A stretch of 5,982 bases of DNA, from NCBI GenBank assembly GCA_963743595.1, contig CAVURW010000044.1:1-5982 (forward strand), given 5' to 3'. This stretch comes from CAVURW01 sp963743595. Its GTDB lineage: Bacteria; Verrucomicrobiota; Verrucomicrobiia; Methylacidiphilales; UBA1321. Positions 4,991 through 5,982 of the stretch are shown here, one piece after another. Within the stretch, counting starts at the first letter, position 1. Each line of letters opens with the position of its first letter. The notes below the pieces were generated by a model, which searched no databases, was not told where the DNA came from, and saw only the letters and a program-made list of their open reading frames with translations. The position numbers and the translations under genes are program-made.

Positions 4991-5982
4991 ATGTTGACCC
5001 TAGCTAAGATCAGTAAGAGTTTCGGCGGACGTACCCTCTATGAGGACGTCTCGCTTTCGATCAATACCGGGGAGCGCATCGCGATTGTCGGCCCAAACGG
5101 CGCGGGTAAATCGACTCTCTTTAACATTATTCTCGGGAATATGGACCCGGACGATGGTGCGGTGGTTCTGAACCCAGGAGTCACGCTCGGTTACCTGCCT
5201 CAAGAGACCGGCGTCACCACAGATGAGACCATTCTGGAACTGGCCACCGGCATTACTCCGGAACATGCCAAGCTTCGTCGCATCTTGAATTCAGGAGATA
5301 CGACCGGCCACACCGATACCGATGAGTACCATGAGGCTCAGGCGAAGTATGCCGAGCTCGGAGGTTTTCAGCTCGAGCCAAAGGCCAAGCGAATTTTGTC
5401 CGGCTTGGCTTTTCGCGAGACCGATTTCGATCGCCAAGCACGCACGATGAGCGGTGGCTGGGTCATGCGCGCGCATTTGGCCCGCCTGCTGGTGATGGAG
5501 CCCGATTTATTGATGCTGGACGAACCGACCAATCACCTTGATCTGGAATCGCTCGGTTGGTTCCAAAGTTACCTGGAGTACTACCCTGGCGCGATTCTCA
5601 TGATCTCGCACGATCGCGCGTTTTTAAATGCGCTGGTGGAGAGCATTTGGGAGGTGCGCGCTCCGAAGATCAATAAGTACCGCGGAAATTACGACGATTA
5701 CGTGATCGAACGCGCCGCGCGGGAAGCGCAACAGCTCGCCGCCTACAAGAATCAGCAGGCCGAGATTGATCGCTTGCAGACTTTTGCGGATCGATTCCGC
5801 GCCAAGGCGAGTAAGGCGTCGCAGGCGCAAAGTAAGTTAAAGCAGATCGAGCGCATGGACAAAATCGAAGCGCCCGATTCCACCGTAAAGAAGATTCACA
5901 TCAAATTTCCGCAGCCCGTTCGCAGTGGTCTGCGCGTTTTGGCACTGAAAGATGTGGCGCATGCGTACGGTAGCAATACATA
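4991..5982 (+). CDS. ABC-F family ATPase, N-terminal half (runs off the window)
   Basis: 330 codons are visible from ATG 4991, and the frame is still open at the window edge. The first nucleotide-binding domain is complete: Walker A GPNGAGKST (residues 34-42), Q-loop Gln71 in YLPQE, signature MSGGW (153-157), Walker B LLMLDEPTNHLD (173-184) and switch His207 in SHDR. It is followed by the charged helical linker expected of ABC-F proteins (about 230-310, rich in A, Q, K and E), which in characterised members contacts the ribosome near the peptidyl-tRNA. No membrane segment is present, so this is a cytoplasmic translation-type factor of the Uup/EttA class, not a transporter. A second ATPase domain should lie beyond the window. 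The subfamily cannot be fixed from this half, so resistance function is neither supported nor excluded. No good Shine-Dalgarno precedes the start. Confidence 0.92.
   Translation, partial: MLTLAKISKSFGGRTLYEDVSLSINTGERIAIVGPNGAGKSTLFNIILGNMDPDDGAVVLNPGVTLGYLPQETGVTTDETILELATGITPEHAKLRRILNSGDTTGHTDTDEYHEAQAKYAELGGFQLEPKAKRILSGLAFRETDFDRQARTMSGGWVMRAHLARLLVMEPDLLMLDEPTNHLDLESLGWFQSYLEYYPGAILMISHDRAFLNALVESIWEVRAPKINKYRGNYDDYVIERAAREAQQLAAYKNQQAEIDRLQTFADRFRAKASKASQAQSKLKQIERMDKIEAPDSTVKKIHIKFPQPVRSGLRVLALKDVAHAYGSNT

Noticed and set aside
4991..5982. ABC transporter ATPase or confirmed antibiotic-resistance protein
   Set aside because: The inter-domain linker and absence of permease context point to ABC-F; resistance cannot be inferred from this half alone.

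Overview
This window looks like bacterial chromosome, most probably Verrucomicrobiota. That assignment is inferred from the style of the Rhs core (FITRDPAG... and TYVRQNPW motifs), the ABC-F sequence and the membrane-protein/DCC-protein pairing. It has not been checked by any search. The window divides into an accessory minus-strand half (about 1-3950) and a housekeeping-like plus-strand half (about 4030-5982).

The accessory half is a decayed polymorphic-toxin locus read right to left. It starts with a 5'-truncated Rhs/YD-repeat protein. Only a scrap of YD repeat survives at 3838-3945, followed by an apparent frameshift near 3842-3846. A 662-codon open frame (3823 to 1835) then carries YD repeats, the Rhs core and a Hint (pretoxin intein-like) domain. 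A second single-base frameshift near 1959-1960 separates the Hint domain from its last motif (VLVHN) and from the C-terminal toxin (1949 to 1539). The toxin resembles HNH/Endo VII-type nucleases of the WHH kind. A small acidic gene 19 nt further on (1519 to 1181) is the likely immunity gene.

Next is a gene-free stretch of about 150 bp holding short direct repeats and a hairpin. After it comes a second, headless toxin module (1029 to 775), which resembles polymorphic toxin type 47, with its own probable immunity gene (740 to 324). This is the usual form of an Rhs locus that stores displaced toxin-tip/immunity cassettes. The leftmost 320 bp hold two GC-rich hairpins, a sequence related to the inter-cassette repeat, and possibly the end of an unrecognised plus-strand gene.

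The right half is a plus-strand gene series: a three-helix membrane protein (4108-4509), a DCC-family (DUF393) thiol-disulfide oxidoreductase-like protein (4534-4947) and an ABC-F ATPase (4991 to beyond the window). In front of the first gene is a perfect 22-bp AT-rich palindrome (4045-4066) covering the candidate -10 box, which suggests repressor control. The three genes are closely spaced and may be cotranscribed, but only the first two look like a functional pair.
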